A stretch of DNA of 60,357 bases, from positions 1-60,357 of the forward strand of contig NZ_BLTG01000066.1 in NCBI RefSeq assembly GCF_017312405.1, in the 5' to 3' direction. The notes beneath the pieces were generated by a model. That model was not told the origin of the DNA and ran no database searches. It saw only the letters and a program-made list of their open reading frames with translations. Position numbers and translations under genes: made by a program. Shown here piece by piece: positions 10,795-19,783 of the stretch. Source of the stretch: Mycobacterium sp. PO1 (lineage in GTDB: Bacteria; Actinomycetota; Actinomycetes; Mycobacteriales; Mycobacteriaceae). How positions within the stretch are numbered: the stretch's first letter is position 1; every line of letters starts with the position of its first letter.

Positions 10795-12158
10795 GCGGCG
10801 CACCCGCAGGACCGCAGCGTCGCGGCGAAGGCGTCGAGCGCGGTGCGCCCGGTGGGCCCGGCGTCGTTGGACATCAGCGCGAACGTCAACACCCGCCCGC
10901 TCTTGTCGGTGACGAACCCGGTGAGGGTGTTGGTGCCGGTCAGCGAACCGGTCTTGCCCCGCAGATAGCCGGCCGCCGCGGTGTCGAGGTAGCGGTTGGA
11001 CAACGTGCCGCTGCCCCCGGCGATCGGCACCAGGTCCACCAGCGGCCGCAACGCCGGCGCCGAGTCCCCGACGGCGGCGGTGACGATCTCGTCGAGGGTC
11101 AGCGCGGTCAACCGGTCGTCCACCGACAGACCGCTGGAATCGAACAACCGCGCTCCCGAGATGTCGATGCCGGCGTCGTCGAGCGTCGCCAGCACCGACC
11201 GGGCGGCGCCGTCGAAGCTGGCCGGCCGGTTCAGCGCAACCGCCACTTCACGGCCGATGGATTCGGCCATCACGTTGTCGGAGAAGTTCATCATGTCGCG
11301 CAGCCGCTGCATCAGCGGCGGCGACTGCACCGAGGCGATCTCGGTGCCGTCGACACTGCGGTCCCGGGGCAGCACCGTCACCGTGTTCGGGTCGACACCC
11401 AGTGCCACGGCCAGGGCGCGGCCGGCGTCCAGGGCGGGCGTCTTCGAGCGCCGCGATTCCACGCTGACCGGCTGGGTGCGGCCACCGTCGAGCATGACCG
11501 GTTCGATCGGCGCGATGTCGCCGCCGTCGATGTCCAGCGGATCCCACCCGACCGCCATCGTCGGACCGGCGTACGCGCTGACGTCGACCTGCACCCGGTT
11601 GACCGCGAAACCACTGCGGCGCACCTGGTCGGCCAGATCGACGATGCGCGCGGCGTCGCGGTACCAGCTCTCCTGGCCCCGCGGGGCGGCCGAGAGCGTC
11701 TGGTCGCCGCCGCCGACGAGGACCACCGTTCCGGGAGTGTCGGAGACCACACGGGTGGTCAGCCGGTCCTCGCGGTCCAGCGCCAGCAGCGCCGCCGCCG
11801 CGGTGAGCAGCTTGTTCGTCGAAGCAGGCTGCATCGGGATCCCGGCGCCGAGCGCCCACAGCTCCTCCCCGGTCATCGCGTCGGTGATGCGGCCGGTGAA
11901 CCTGCCCAGGTTCGGGTCGGCCAGCACCGGCGCCAGCACGCGGGCCAGGCCGCGCGGGGTCGGGGCGGCCGCGTCCGTGGAGACCGGGACGACCTCGGGT
12001 TCGGCGGTGGCCGGCGGTGGAGCCGGCTCGACGGCCACCTCGTCGCCGGTCTGGCGGGACGCCACCACCGCGGCGGCGGCGACCACCGCCGCGACCAGCA
12101 GCGCTACCGCCGCCCCCACCACCACATAGGTGGATCGTTGCCACCGAGTGGGCCGCAT
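10791..12158 (-). CDS. dacB: D-alanyl-D-alanine carboxypeptidase, S13 family (DacB/PBP4 type)
   Basis: Trims peptidoglycan stem peptides. The 455-residue protein has an N-terminal membrane anchor (about 11-33), an Ala/Pro-rich linker, then the three serine penicillin-binding motifs: SxxK as STNK (Ser113-Lys116), SxN as SDN in MNFSDNVMAES, and KTG in RGKTGSLTGT. The S13 insert domain with LDGGRTQPVSVE is present. ATG 12158 follows GGCAGGAGAAAC, a good Shine-Dalgarno, and gives a sensible anchor; an in-frame upstream start at 12182 lacks one. It is divergent from ppa and begins the minus-strand run toward the molybdopterin oxidoreductase. Confidence 0.93.
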   Translation of the reverse strand: MRPTRWQRSTYVVVGAAVALLVAAVVAAAAVVASRQTGDEVAVEPAPPPATAEPEVVPVSTDAAAPTPRGLARVLAPVLADPNLGRFTGRITDAMTGEELWALGAGIPMQPASTNKLLTAAAALLALDREDRLTTRVVSDTPGTVVLVGGGDQTLSAAPRGQESWYRDAARIVDLADQVRRSGFAVNRVQVDVSAYAGPTMAVGWDPLDIDGGDIAPIEPVMLDGGRTQPVSVESRRSKTPALDAGRALAVALGVDPNTVTVLPRDRSVDGTEIASVQSPPLMQRLRDMMNFSDNVMAESIGREVAVALNRPASFDGAARSVLATLDDAGIDISGARLFDSSGLSVDDRLTALTLDEIVTAAVGDSAPALRPLVDLVPIAGGSGTLSNRYLDTAAAGYLRGKTGSLTGTNTLTGFVTDKSGRVLTFALMSNDAGPTGRTALDAFAATLRSCGCAA

Positions 12159-12305
12159 GTTTCTCCTGCCCTCGATCGACAACCCGAGCCACCCCTGTAG
12201 AGCAGGGTATCCCTCGTCTAGGGTTAAGCCGCGTCGTCACCCGACGACCCCGTGGTCACACGATGTTTTCGGCAGTCTTTTCGCACAGGTGGAGGAGTCG
12301 CGACG

Positions 12306-12791
12306 GTGCAGTTCGATGTGCTCATCGAGATCCAGAAGGGGTCCCGCAACAAGTACGAAGTGGACCACGACACCGGCAAGGTGAAGCTGGACCGGTATCT
12401 GTTCACCGCCATGGGCTACCCCACCGACTACGGCTATATCGAGGACACCCTCGGCGAGGACGGCGACCCGCTGGACGCGCTGGTGCTGCTGCCCGAGCCC
12501 GTGTTCCCGGGCTGTGTGGTCGAGGCGCGCCCGGTCGGCATGTTCCGCATGACCGACGAGAAGGGCGGCGACGACAAGGTGCTGTGTGTGCTCGCCGATC
12601 CGCGCTGGGACCACATCACCGACATCGGCGACGTGTCGGAGTTCGAGCTGGAGGCCATCAAGCACTTCTTCGTGCACTACAAGGACCTCGAGCCGGGCAA
12701 GTTCGTCAAGGCCGCCGACTGGGTGGGCCGCGAAGAGGCCGAAGCCGAGGTCAACCGCTCGATCGAACGGTTCAAGACCGAAGGGCACTAG
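12306..12791 (+). CDS. ppa: Inorganic pyrophosphatase
   Basis: Hydrolyses pyrophosphate to phosphate, pulling biosynthetic reactions forward. The 161-residue product is a family I pyrophosphatase with EIQKGSRNKYEVD, the catalytic signature EDGDPLDALVL (metal-binding Asp residues) and a C-terminal HFFVHYKDLEPGK. The start is GTG 12306, preceded by AGGTGGAGGAG; this gives the standard length, whereas the longer in-frame ATG at 12252 adds residues foreign to the family. It diverges from dacB with about 150 nt between starts. Confidence 0.96.
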   Translation: MQFDVLIEIQKGSRNKYEVDHDTGKVKLDRYLFTAMGYPTDYGYIEDTLGEDGDPLDALVLLPEPVFPGCVVEARPVGMFRMTDEKGGDDKVLCVLADPRWDHITDIGDVSEFELEAIKHFFVHYKDLEPGKFVKAADWVGREEAEAEVNRSIERFKTEGH

Positions 12792-12813
12792 CCGCCCTGC
12801 GCGAGAGTGCTGT

Positions 12814-12846
12814 CAGGGTCGCGCGCACTTCGGGTCCACGACCCTG
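12814..12846 (+). terminator. Inverted repeat downstream of ppa, possible terminator
   Basis: Eight-base arms CAGGGTCG and CGACCCTG enclose a 17-nt loop 22 nt after the ppa stop. Outer GCGAG/CTCGC segments could extend the pairing. No U-tract follows, so termination would be of the weak actinobacterial kind; a simple structural element is the alternative. Confidence 0.4.
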
Positions 12847-12973
12847 CTCGCAATGTCGGCGCCAGTGACACAGCAGACACCGACGGCGTCGGTGAGACCT
12901 GGACCGTCGGCGATTTTGCGTGCCTGTAACACGGCGTAACGTCACTGTTCAATCGGCCTCCCATCATGGCGGT

Positions 12974-13495
12974 GTGTTACTGCATCAAGGGATCGGCCTG
13001 GAGGCGTTCAACGCGATGCCGACGCGCCGGGCGGTGCACGCGGTGTTCGAGTGCTGCTACAGCGTCCCGCTGGCCGCCGACCTCGTGCGCGCCCGCCCCT
13101 TCGACAGTCATGAACAGCTGTTCCGGTATGCCGACGCACAGTTGTTCAGCCTCGGCGAGCAGTCCATCGACTCCATCCTGCAGGCCTATCCCGACGTCGG
13201 CCGGCGGCCGGGCAGCGAGAAGTCCCACGCCGAGCAGTGCGCGATCATCGACGAGCGGCCCGAGATCATGGCCGAGTTGTCCGCCGCGTCGAAGTCCTAC
13301 CTGGAGCACTTCGGTTTCGGGTTCGTCATGTACATCAACGGCTACGGTGCCGACGATGTGCTCGCCGCGCTGCACGACCGCCTGCACAACGACTACGAGA
13401 CCGAACGCAAAGTGGTGCGCAACGAGTTGGCCCGGATCAACCGGACCCGGCTGGAACGCATGCTCGGCCCCGAGGGGGGCTACGACAACTGGTGA
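12974..13495 (+). CDS. OHCU decarboxylase-like protein (UraD family), catalytic His replaced
   Basis: A 173-residue protein resembling 2-oxo-4-hydroxy-4-carboxy-5-ureidoimidazoline decarboxylase, the third enzyme from urate to allantoin. Matching parts are SHAEQ (the Ser and Glu of the active site), EHFGFGFVMYINGYGADDVLAAL and the C-terminal ETERKVVRNELARINRTRLERM. The usual catalytic His of the HP(D/E)L motif is Tyr here (AYPDVGRRP), so activity may be altered. Start GTG 12974 is inferred: it precedes the conserved helix and no upstream start is convincing. It is followed 75 nt later by allantoicase, which supports a role in purine/ureide breakdown. Confidence 0.72.
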   Translation: MLLHQGIGLEAFNAMPTRRAVHAVFECCYSVPLAADLVRARPFDSHEQLFRYADAQLFSLGEQSIDSILQAYPDVGRRPGSEKSHAEQCAIIDERPEIMAELSAASKSYLEHFGFGFVMYINGYGADDVLAALHDRLHNDYETERKVVRNELARINRTRLERMLGPEGGYDNW

Positions 13496-13557
13496 GGGGA
13501 CAACTGGTGCGGGCACGACCGGTGACGCCTCACCGCTCCGGTTCGCCCCCGCTGACC

Positions 13558-13563
13558 TAGGCT
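13558..13563 (+). promoter_or_regulatory. -10 hexamer TAGGCT for leaderless alc transcript
   Basis: TAGGCT ends 7 nt before the GTG of alc. This TAnnnT-to-start spacing is the known mycobacterial leaderless arrangement; no Shine-Dalgarno lies between. Confidence 0.5.
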
Positions 13564-13570
13564 CGTCCCG

Positions 13571-14611
13571 GTGAGCACACCGCCGAGACCCACAGGTCAC
13601 CCCCACTTTCTGTCGCTGCCCGACCTTGCCGCCAGAACCGCCGGCGGGGCTGTGGTGTGGGCCAACGACGACGTGTTCGCCGAGAAAGAGAACCTGATCA
13701 AGCCGGCGCCCGCCGAACACCGGCCCGCCACCTTCGGCCACAAGGGACAGGTCTACGACGGCTGGGAGACCCGCCGGCGCCGCGGGGTCACCGCAGAGTC
13801 CCACGATTCGGCCGTCATCAGGCTCGGCGTGCCGGCCGTCGTCCGCGGCGTCGTCGTCGACACCGCGTGGTTCACCGGGAACTATCCGCCCGAGATCTCC
13901 GTCGAGGCCGCCTTCGTCGAGGGCTATCCCTCGGTGCAGGAGCTCATCGAGGATCCCGGCAAGACGGAGTGGACCACCATCGTGGAACGCTCCACTGTCA
14001 ACGGCGACACCCGCAACCCGTTCCCCACCTCCTCGTCGCGGCGCTGGACGCATCTGCGGCTGTCCATCTATCCGGACGGCGGCGTGGCGCGGTTCCGGGT
14101 GCACGGCGAGGGTCTGATCAACCCCGACTTCGCCGAGAACATGACGCTGGACCTCGCCGCGCTCGAGAACGGGGGCCGAATCACGGCCTGTTCCAACATG
14201 TTCTACAGCTCACCGAACAATCTGTTGCTGCCCGGGGTGGCCCGCACCATGGGTGAGGGGTGGGAGACCTCTCGGCGCCGCGACGCCGGCAACGACTGGG
14301 TGGAGATGAAACTGGCCGGCCAGGGTGTGCTCGACGCGATCGAGCTGGACACCTCCTACTTCGTCGGCAATGCCCCGGGTGCGGCCCGCCTGTCGGGCCG
14401 CGACGGTGACGGTGAGTGGTTCGACATCCTGCCGCGGACCGAGCTGCAGCCCGACACCCGGCACCGGTTCCGCATCCACGAGCGGCGCCCCGTCACCGCG
14501 GCGCGCCTGGACGTCTACCCCGACGGCGGCATGGCCCGGGTTCGGCTGTTCGGCTCACTGACCGCCGACGGCCTGCGCGAGGTGTGCGACCGCTGGACGG
14601 CCAGCGCCTGA
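13571..14611 (+). CDS. alc: Allantoicase
   Basis: Hydrolyses allantoate to ureidoglycolate and urea. The 346-residue protein is built of two homologous allantoicase domains: each has the GWETRRRR / GWETSRRRD signature (about 57-64 and 234-242) and a hydrophobic WFTGNYPP or SYFVGNAP segment, followed by HLRLSIYPDGGVARFRVHG or ARLDVYPDGGMARVRLFG. Both repeats look intact. GTG 13571 is the only start near the N-terminus and fits a leaderless transcript. Paired with the uraD-like gene, it indicates use of purine-derived ureides as a nitrogen source; the window holds no uricase or allantoinase. Confidence 0.93.
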   Translation: MSTPPRPTGHPHFLSLPDLAARTAGGAVVWANDDVFAEKENLIKPAPAEHRPATFGHKGQVYDGWETRRRRGVTAESHDSAVIRLGVPAVVRGVVVDTAWFTGNYPPEISVEAAFVEGYPSVQELIEDPGKTEWTTIVERSTVNGDTRNPFPTSSSRRWTHLRLSIYPDGGVARFRVHGEGLINPDFAENMTLDLAALENGGRITACSNMFYSSPNNLLLPGVARTMGEGWETSRRRDAGNDWVEMKLAGQGVLDAIELDTSYFVGNAPGAARLSGRDGDGEWFDILPRTELQPDTRHRFRIHERRPVTAARLDVYPDGGMARVRLFGSLTADGLREVCDRWTASA

Positions 14612-14617
14612 CGCGGC

Positions 14618-15646
14618 TCAGGGACGCGGGCCGGCCTGCGGATCGGCCTGCCCGGCGATGTCCTCGGCTTCGGAGGCCAGCCGCCGGGCATCCTTGCGGG
14701 TCTTGTACAGGCTGGCCACGGTGGTGATCAGCAGTGTCACGACGATCACGCCCAGCGACCACAGGGTGGGGATCTCGGGCACCGGCACGTGCTCACCACC
14801 GTTGATGAACGCCAGCTCGTTCTCGTGCAGCGCGTGCAGCAGCAGCTTGACCCCGATGAAGAACAGGATGAACGCCAGCCCCTGCGACAGGTACACCAGC
14901 CGCTTGAGCAGGTCGCCGAGCAGGAAGTACAGCTGGCGCAACCCCATCAGCGCGAACACGTTCGCGGTGAACACCAGGTAGGGCTCCTGGGTCAGTCCGT
15001 AGATCGCCGGGATGGAGTCCAGCGCGAAGATCAGGTCGGTGGTGCCCAGCGCGACGATCACGAGGAACATCGGCGTCATCAACCGCTTGCCGTTCTCCTT
15101 CACCCACAACCGCAGACCGTCCCACTGGTCGGTGAACGACAGGTGCCGCTGGGCGAAGCGGACCACCACGTTGTCGGCGTCGTCGTCGTGGTCGGTGTCG
15201 CGCACCAGCTGGATGGCCGTGTACAGCAGGAACGCACCGAAGATGTAGAACACCCAGGAGAACCGGGCGATCGCGACCGCGCCGAGGGCGATGAAGATGC
15301 CCCGGAACACCAGCGCCAGGATGATGCCCACCAGCAGCGCCTGCTGCTGGTAGATCCGCGGCACCTTGAAGCTGGCCATGATGATCAAGAAGATGAACAG
15401 GTTGTCCACCGACAGGCTGTACTCGGTGAGCCAGCCCGCGAAGAACTCCAGCCCGTACTGGCTGCCGTGGAAGAACCAGGTCCACAGGCCGAACAGGATC
15501 GCCAACCCCACGTAGAAGCTCAGCGCGGTGGCCGTCTCACGCCGTGACGGCTCATGCGGGCGACGCCCGATCACGATCACATCGAAGAGCAGGATCGCGA
15601 TGGTCAAACTGAGCGTGATCGCCCACTCGAGTCCGCTGACGTTCAT
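14618..15646 (-). CDS. TerC/Alx-family integral membrane protein (predicted Mn2+ exporter)
   Basis: A 342-residue polytopic protein of the TerC family, members of which (Alx, MeeY/MeeF types) export Mn2+ or help metallate exoenzymes. About eight hydrophobic helices are seen. The conserved acidic sites lie in membrane segments: SLSVDNLFIF (Asp81) and DLIFALDSIPAIYG. A charged cytosolic loop (RDTDHDDDADN) sits in the middle. ATG 15646 follows the strong Shine-Dalgarno GGAGG. A yybP-ykoY Mn2+ riboswitch lies directly upstream, which supports a manganese role. It converges on alc with 6 nt between stop codons. Confidence 0.9.
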   Translation of the reverse strand: MNVSGLEWAITLSLTIAILLFDVIVIGRRPHEPSRRETATALSFYVGLAILFGLWTWFFHGSQYGLEFFAGWLTEYSLSVDNLFIFLIIMASFKVPRIYQQQALLVGIILALVFRGIFIALGAVAIARFSWVFYIFGAFLLYTAIQLVRDTDHDDDADNVVVRFAQRHLSFTDQWDGLRLWVKENGKRLMTPMFLVIVALGTTDLIFALDSIPAIYGLTQEPYLVFTANVFALMGLRQLYFLLGDLLKRLVYLSQGLAFILFFIGVKLLLHALHENELAFINGGEHVPVPEIPTLWSLGVIVVTLLITTVASLYKTRKDARRLASEAEDIAGQADPQAGPRP

Positions 15647-15649
15647 CAA

Positions 15650-15769
15650 ACCTCCGGTCGTCGTTTCAACGCCGGAGGTCTCTTCCACCGCCGAGTGCGG
15701 CCCACAACACCGGTCGATCAGAGATGGACGACGTGGTGACGACGCTGTGGCGAAGGAATACTCCCCTCC
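15650..15769 (-). promoter_or_regulatory. yybP-ykoY (Mn2+) riboswitch controlling terC, with SD-sequestering switch
   Basis: On the minus strand the leader shows the class hallmarks: the 5' segment GGAGGGGAGTA (15769-15759), a central CGTCGTCA, and the 3' segment GAAGAGACCTCC. GGAGG (15769-15765) pairs with CCTCC (15678-15674) as P1, and an inner helix TTCCttCGCC/GGCGGtGGAA follows. The 3' P1 strand ACCTCCGG (15679-15672) is also perfectly complementary to CCGGAGGT (15657-15650), which contains the terC Shine-Dalgarno. Thus the ligand-free RNA could hide the SD, while Mn2+-stabilised P1 would free it and turn translation on. Motif and gene family agree; the switch logic is inferred from the base pairing. 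Confidence 0.85.
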
Positions 15770-15850
15770 AGGGCGGTGATTCTGCCAGCCGGTCGCCCGA
15801 CACGCGAAATCACCCACCACCGACGCCACCGGGGGCCGCCCGGCGCTTAG

Positions 15851-15856
15851 TAGTTT
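15851..15856 (+). promoter_or_regulatory. -10 hexamer TAGTTT for leaderless NRPS-like transcript
   Basis: TAGTTT is followed by exactly 6 nt and the GTG start at 15863, with no Shine-Dalgarno. The promoter is divergent from the riboswitch-controlled terC. Confidence 0.5.
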
Positions 15857-15862
15857 GTACCC

Positions 15863-18800
15863 GTGACAGCAGCGGATCCAACCCCCGAGATCCCCGCCCA
15901 GTTCGTGCTGTCGGCGTTCGCCCCCGAGCCGCGCACGCTGATCGACATCCTCTACGACACCGCGCGCCGCTACCCCGACGCGCCCGCCCTCGACGACGGC
16001 ACCGTGCAGCTCACCTACGCCGAGCTGATCTCCGACATCGAGGACAGCGTGGCGTGGCTGGCCGCCCGCGGGATCGGCCGCGGCGACCGCATCGGCATCC
16101 GGATGCCCTCGGGCAGCTACGCGCTCTACGTCGCGATCCTGGCCACGCTCGCCACCGGCGCCGCCTACGTTCCGGTCGACGCCGACGACCCCGTCGAGCG
16201 CGCCGAGCTGGTGTTCACCGAGGCCGGCGTCGTCGCCGTCATCACCGAGCAGGGACTCGTCCGCGGCCCCGGGTCCTCCCGTGGCTGGCGCGCCGCAGCA
16301 CCGCTGAGCCGCGACGACGCGTGGATCATCTTCACCTCCGGCTCCACCGGCACCCCCAAGGGTGTCGCGGTCAGCCATCGCAGCGCCGCCGCCTTCGTCG
16401 ACGCCGAGGCGCGGATGTTCCTGCAGGACAACCCGCTGGGCCCAGGAGACCGGGTGCTGGCCGGACTGTCGGTGGCCTTCGACGCCTCCTGCGAGGAGAT
16501 GTGGCTGGCGTGGCGGCACGGTGCCTGTCTGGTGCCCGCCCCGCGCTCGCTGGTGCGCAGCGGGATGGACCTGGGCCCCTGGTTGGTGTCGCGCGACATC
16601 ACGGTGGTCTCGACCGTGCCGACGCTGGCGGCGCTGTGGCCGGCGGAGGCCCTGGAGGCCGTGCGGCTGCTGATCTTCGGCGGCGAGGCCTGCCCGCCCG
16701 AGCTGGCCGAGCGGCTCGCGGTGGAGGGCCGCGAAGTGTGGAACACCTACGGCCCGACCGAAGCGACCGTGGTGGCCTGCGCCGCGCGGCTGTTCGGGCG
16801 GGGACCGGTCAGCATCGGCCTGCCCCTGCCCGGGTGGGATCTGGCGGTCGTCGGCGCCGACGGCCGGCCGGTGAACCTCGGTGAGGTCGGTGAGCTCGTC
16901 ATCGGCGGGGTGGGGCTGGCGCGCTACCTCGATCCCGACAAGGACGCCGAGAAGTACGCCGCGATGCCCACGCTCGCCTGGAGCCGCGCCTACCGCAGCG
17001 GCGACCTGGTCCGGCTGGAGGCCGACGGGTTGTACTTCGTCGGCCGCGCCGACGACCAGGTCAAGGTCGGCGGCCGCCGCATCGAGCTCGGTGAGGTGGA
17101 CAGCGCGCTGGTGCATCTGCCAGGGGTCAGCGGCGGCGCGGCGGCGGTGCGGCGCACGGCCAGCGGAACTCCCCTGCTGGTCGGCTATGTCGCCAGCGCC
17201 GATCCGAACTTCGACCTGGCCGCCGCCCGGACCGCGCTGGCGCAGTCCCTGCCCGCCGCTCTGGTGCCCCGTCTGGTCCTCGTCGACGAGCTGCCCACCC
17301 GCACGTCGGGAAAGGTGGACCGCGACGCGCTGCCGTGGCCGGTCGACGGAGCCGGTGACGGTGCGGACGCACCGGACCTTCTCGGCACGACGGGCTGGCT
17401 GGCCGGGCTGTGGCGCGACGTGCTGGCCGCACAGGTCGACGGGCCGGAGGCGGACTTCTTCGCCATGGGCGGCGGATCGCTGGCGGCCGCCCAGCTGATC
17501 GCCGCGCTGCGGCAGCGCTATCCGCAGGTGACCGTCGCCGACCTCTACGACCATCCGCGGCTGGGGTCGCTGGCCGGATACCTCGACGAACTGGAACCAC
17601 CCCCGGCCGTCGAGCCGCGGACCGTCGAGCCGGTGTCGCGACGGACGCAGGCCGTGCAGATCGCGCTGACCGTTCCGCTGGCGACGCTGACCGGGATGCA
17701 GTGGGTGGTGTGGCTGGCCGTCGCCAACAATGTCGCCGCCGGGCTGGACCTGGTGCCGTGGGCCGCGCCGATCAGCTGGTGGTGGGTCCTGGCCGGATTC
17801 CTGCTGTTCGTCACCCCGCCGGGCCGGATGGGCATCGCCGTCTTGGGTGCGCGGACGCTGCTGGGCAACCTGCAGGCCGGAACCTACCGACGCGGCGGCG
17901 CGGTGCACCTGCGGGTGTGGCTGGCCGAGCGTCTCGCCGAGGCGAGCGGGGCGCAGAACATGGCGGGCGCTCCCTGGCTGGTCTACTACGCCCGCGCGCT
18001 GGGCAACAACGTCGGGCAGGGCGTCGACCTGCATTCGGCTCCCCCGGTGACGGGCATGCTCACGCTCGGGCACCGCTGCTCCATCGAGCCCGAGGTCGAC
18101 CTCAGCGGGTACTGGATCGACGGGGACGCCTTCCACGTCGGCCCCGTCACCGTCGGCAACGACGCCACGGTCGGGGCGCGCACGACCCTGCTACCGGGCG
18201 CGGTGGTCGGCAAGAACGCCGACGTCGCTCCCGGCTCCGGGGTGGTGGGCAAGGTCAAGAACGGTCAGTACTGGAAGGGTTCACCGGCGGTCAAGTCCGG
18301 GAAGGCCAAGCATCCGTGGCCCGATCACCGGCCGCCGCGCGCCCTGCACTGGGTGGCCGTGTACGGCCTGACGTCCATGCTGCTGGCAGCGCTGCCGCTG
18401 GCCGCACTGGCGGTGGGGCTGGCCGTCATCGGATGGGCGGTGCGGGACACCGCCGGCGTCGCCGACGCCGTGCCGGCGGCGATGCTGTGGGCCGCCCCGG
18501 CCACCCTGGCCGCAGTGCTGAGCTATGCGGCGCTGACGGTGCTGGGCGTGCGACTGCTGTCCGTGGGGCTGCAGGAGGGCTACCACCCGGTGCGCAGCCG
18601 CTCCGGCTGGCAGCTGTGGGCCACCGAGCGGCTGATGGACGCCGCCCGCAACTACCTGTTCCCGATCTACGCCGGCCTGCTCACCCCGTGGTGGCTGCGT
18701 CTGCTCGGCGCCGAGGTGGGCCGCGGTACCGAGATCTCCACAGCTCTGCTGGTGCCGAAGTTCACCGTGGTCGAGGACGGCGCGTTCCTCGCCGACGACA

Positions 18801-19783
18801 CGATGGTGGGCTCCTACGAACTGGGCGGCGGGTGGATCCACGTGGCCCGCGCCACGGTCGGGAAGCGGGCTTTCCTGGGCAATTCCGGGATCACCCAGCC
18901 CGGCCGGCGGGTGCCCGACGACGGGTTGGTGGCCGTGCTCTCGGCGACCCCGCACAAGGCCAAGGCCGGTTCGTCGTGGCTGGGCAGTCCCCCGGTACGG
19001 CTGAGACGCCGCCCGACGGCTGCCGACGCGCTGCGCACCTTCCACCCGTCGGCGAAGCTCAAGGTCCTGCGTGCCACCGTGGAGACGTTCCGCATCGTGC
19101 CGGTCGTGATCACCTTCGCCATCGGAGTCGGTGTGCTCGCCGCGATCCAGGCGCTGGCCACTGCGGCGGGCTGGCTGTGGGCCGCGCTCGCAGCCGGGCC
19201 GGTCGTGCTCGCCGCCGGAGCGGTGGCCGGCGGTGTGGCGGTGCTGGCGAAGTGGCTGCTGGTGGGCCGCATCGGCGCGATCGAACACCCGCTGTGGTCG
19301 TCGTTCGTGTGGCGCAACGAGGTGTCGGACACATTCGTCGAGACCGTGGCGGCGCCGTGGTTCGCCCGCGCGGCCGCGGGTACCCCGGTCATGAATCTGT
19401 GGCTGCGGGCGCTGGGCGCCGGCATCGGACGTGGAGTGTGGTGTGAGACGTACTGGCTGCCCGAGGCCGACCTGGTGACACTCGGCGACGGCGCGACCGT
19501 CAACCGCGGGTGTGTGGTGCAGACCCATCTGTTCCACGACCGGATCATGCGCATGGACACCGTGGTGCTGGAACCCGGAGCCACGCTGGGTCCGCACTGT
19601 GTGGCGCTGCCCGCCGCCCGCATCGGCGCCGGAGCCACCGTCGGCCCCGCCTCCCTGGTGATGCGCGGTGACGAGGTGCCACCATCGACTCGGTGGCAGG
19701 GCAATCCGATCGCGCCGTGGAATCCGGCGGGCAAGAAGCAGGGGCAGTCGGGCGCCAAGCCCAAGAAACCGGCTGCCGCGTGA
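15863..19783 (+). CDS. Pls/PosA-type non-ribosomal peptide synthetase with C-terminal membrane/hexapeptide domains
   Basis: A 1306-residue single-module enzyme. The adenylation domain spans about 25-490: A3 FTSGSTGTPKG (157-167), A4 FDASCEEMW (206-214), A5 NTYGPTEAT (294-302), A7 YRSGDLVR, A8 VKVGGRRIELGE and A10 SGKVDRDAL with Lys484. A carrier domain follows with GGGSL (Ser539 as the phosphopantetheine site). There is no condensation or thioesterase domain; instead membrane helices alternate with three left-handed beta-helix-like acyltransferase segments, as in epsilon-poly-lysine synthetase. Glu211 in the A4 core (the equivalent of GrsA 239) suggests a basic amino acid substrate (inference). 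The start GTG fits a leaderless transcript; the stop overlaps the next gene as GTGA. Confidence 0.85.
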   Translation: MTAADPTPEIPAQFVLSAFAPEPRTLIDILYDTARRYPDAPALDDGTVQLTYAELISDIEDSVAWLAARGIGRGDRIGIRMPSGSYALYVAILATLATGAAYVPVDADDPVERAELVFTEAGVVAVITEQGLVRGPGSSRGWRAAAPLSRDDAWIIFTSGSTGTPKGVAVSHRSAAAFVDAEARMFLQDNPLGPGDRVLAGLSVAFDASCEEMWLAWRHGACLVPAPRSLVRSGMDLGPWLVSRDITVVSTVPTLAALWPAEALEAVRLLIFGGEACPPELAERLAVEGREVWNTYGPTEATVVACAARLFGRGPVSIGLPLPGWDLAVVGADGRPVNLGEVGELVIGGVGLARYLDPDKDAEKYAAMPTLAWSRAYRSGDLVRLEADGLYFVGRADDQVKVGGRRIELGEVDSALVHLPGVSGGAAAVRRTASGTPLLVGYVASADPNFDLAAARTALAQSLPAALVPRLVLVDELPTRTSGKVDRDALPWPVDGAGDGADAPDLLGTTGWLAGLWRDVLAAQVDGPEADFFAMGGGSLAAAQLIAALRQRYPQVTVADLYDHPRLGSLAGYLDELEPPPAVEPRTVEPVSRRTQAVQIALTVPLATLTGMQWVVWLAVANNVAAGLDLVPWAAPISWWWVLAGFLLFVTPPGRMGIAVLGARTLLGNLQAGTYRRGGAVHLRVWLAERLAEASGAQNMAGAPWLVYYARALGNNVGQGVDLHSAPPVTGMLTLGHRCSIEPEVDLSGYWIDGDAFHVGPVTVGNDATVGARTTLLPGAVVGKNADVAPGSGVVGKVKNGQYWKGSPAVKSGKAKHPWPDHRPPRALHWVAVYGLTSMLLAALPLAALAVGLAVIGWAVRDTAGVADAVPAAMLWAAPATLAAVLSYAALTVLGVRLLSVGLQEGYHPVRSRSGWQLWATERLMDAARNYLFPIYAGLLTPWWLRLLGAEVGRGTEISTALLVPKFTVVEDGAFLADDTMVGSYELGGGWIHVARATVGKRAFLGNSGITQPGRRVPDDGLVAVLSATPHKAKAGSSWLGSPPVRLRRRPTAADALRTFHPSAKLKVLRATVETFRIVPVVITFAIGVGVLAAIQALATAAGWLWAALAAGPVVLAAGAVAGGVAVLAKWLLVGRIGAIEHPLWSSFVWRNEVSDTFVETVAAPWFARAAAGTPVMNLWLRALGAGIGRGVWCETYWLPEADLVTLGDGATVNRGCVVQTHLFHDRIMRMDTVVLEPGATLGPHCVALPAARIGAGATVGPASLVMRGDEVPPSTRWQGNPIAPWNPAGKKQGQSGAKPKKPAAA

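Noticed and set aside
13483..13515. Short repeat GACAACTGGTG at the uraD-like stop and just after it
   Set aside because: Only two 11-nt copies, close together; too short to separate from chance or a tiny duplication.
15647..18136. Long N-terminal extension of the TerC frame antisense to the NRPS gene
   Set aside because: The TerC membrane domain begins at ATG 15646 after a strong SD, with the riboswitch in between.
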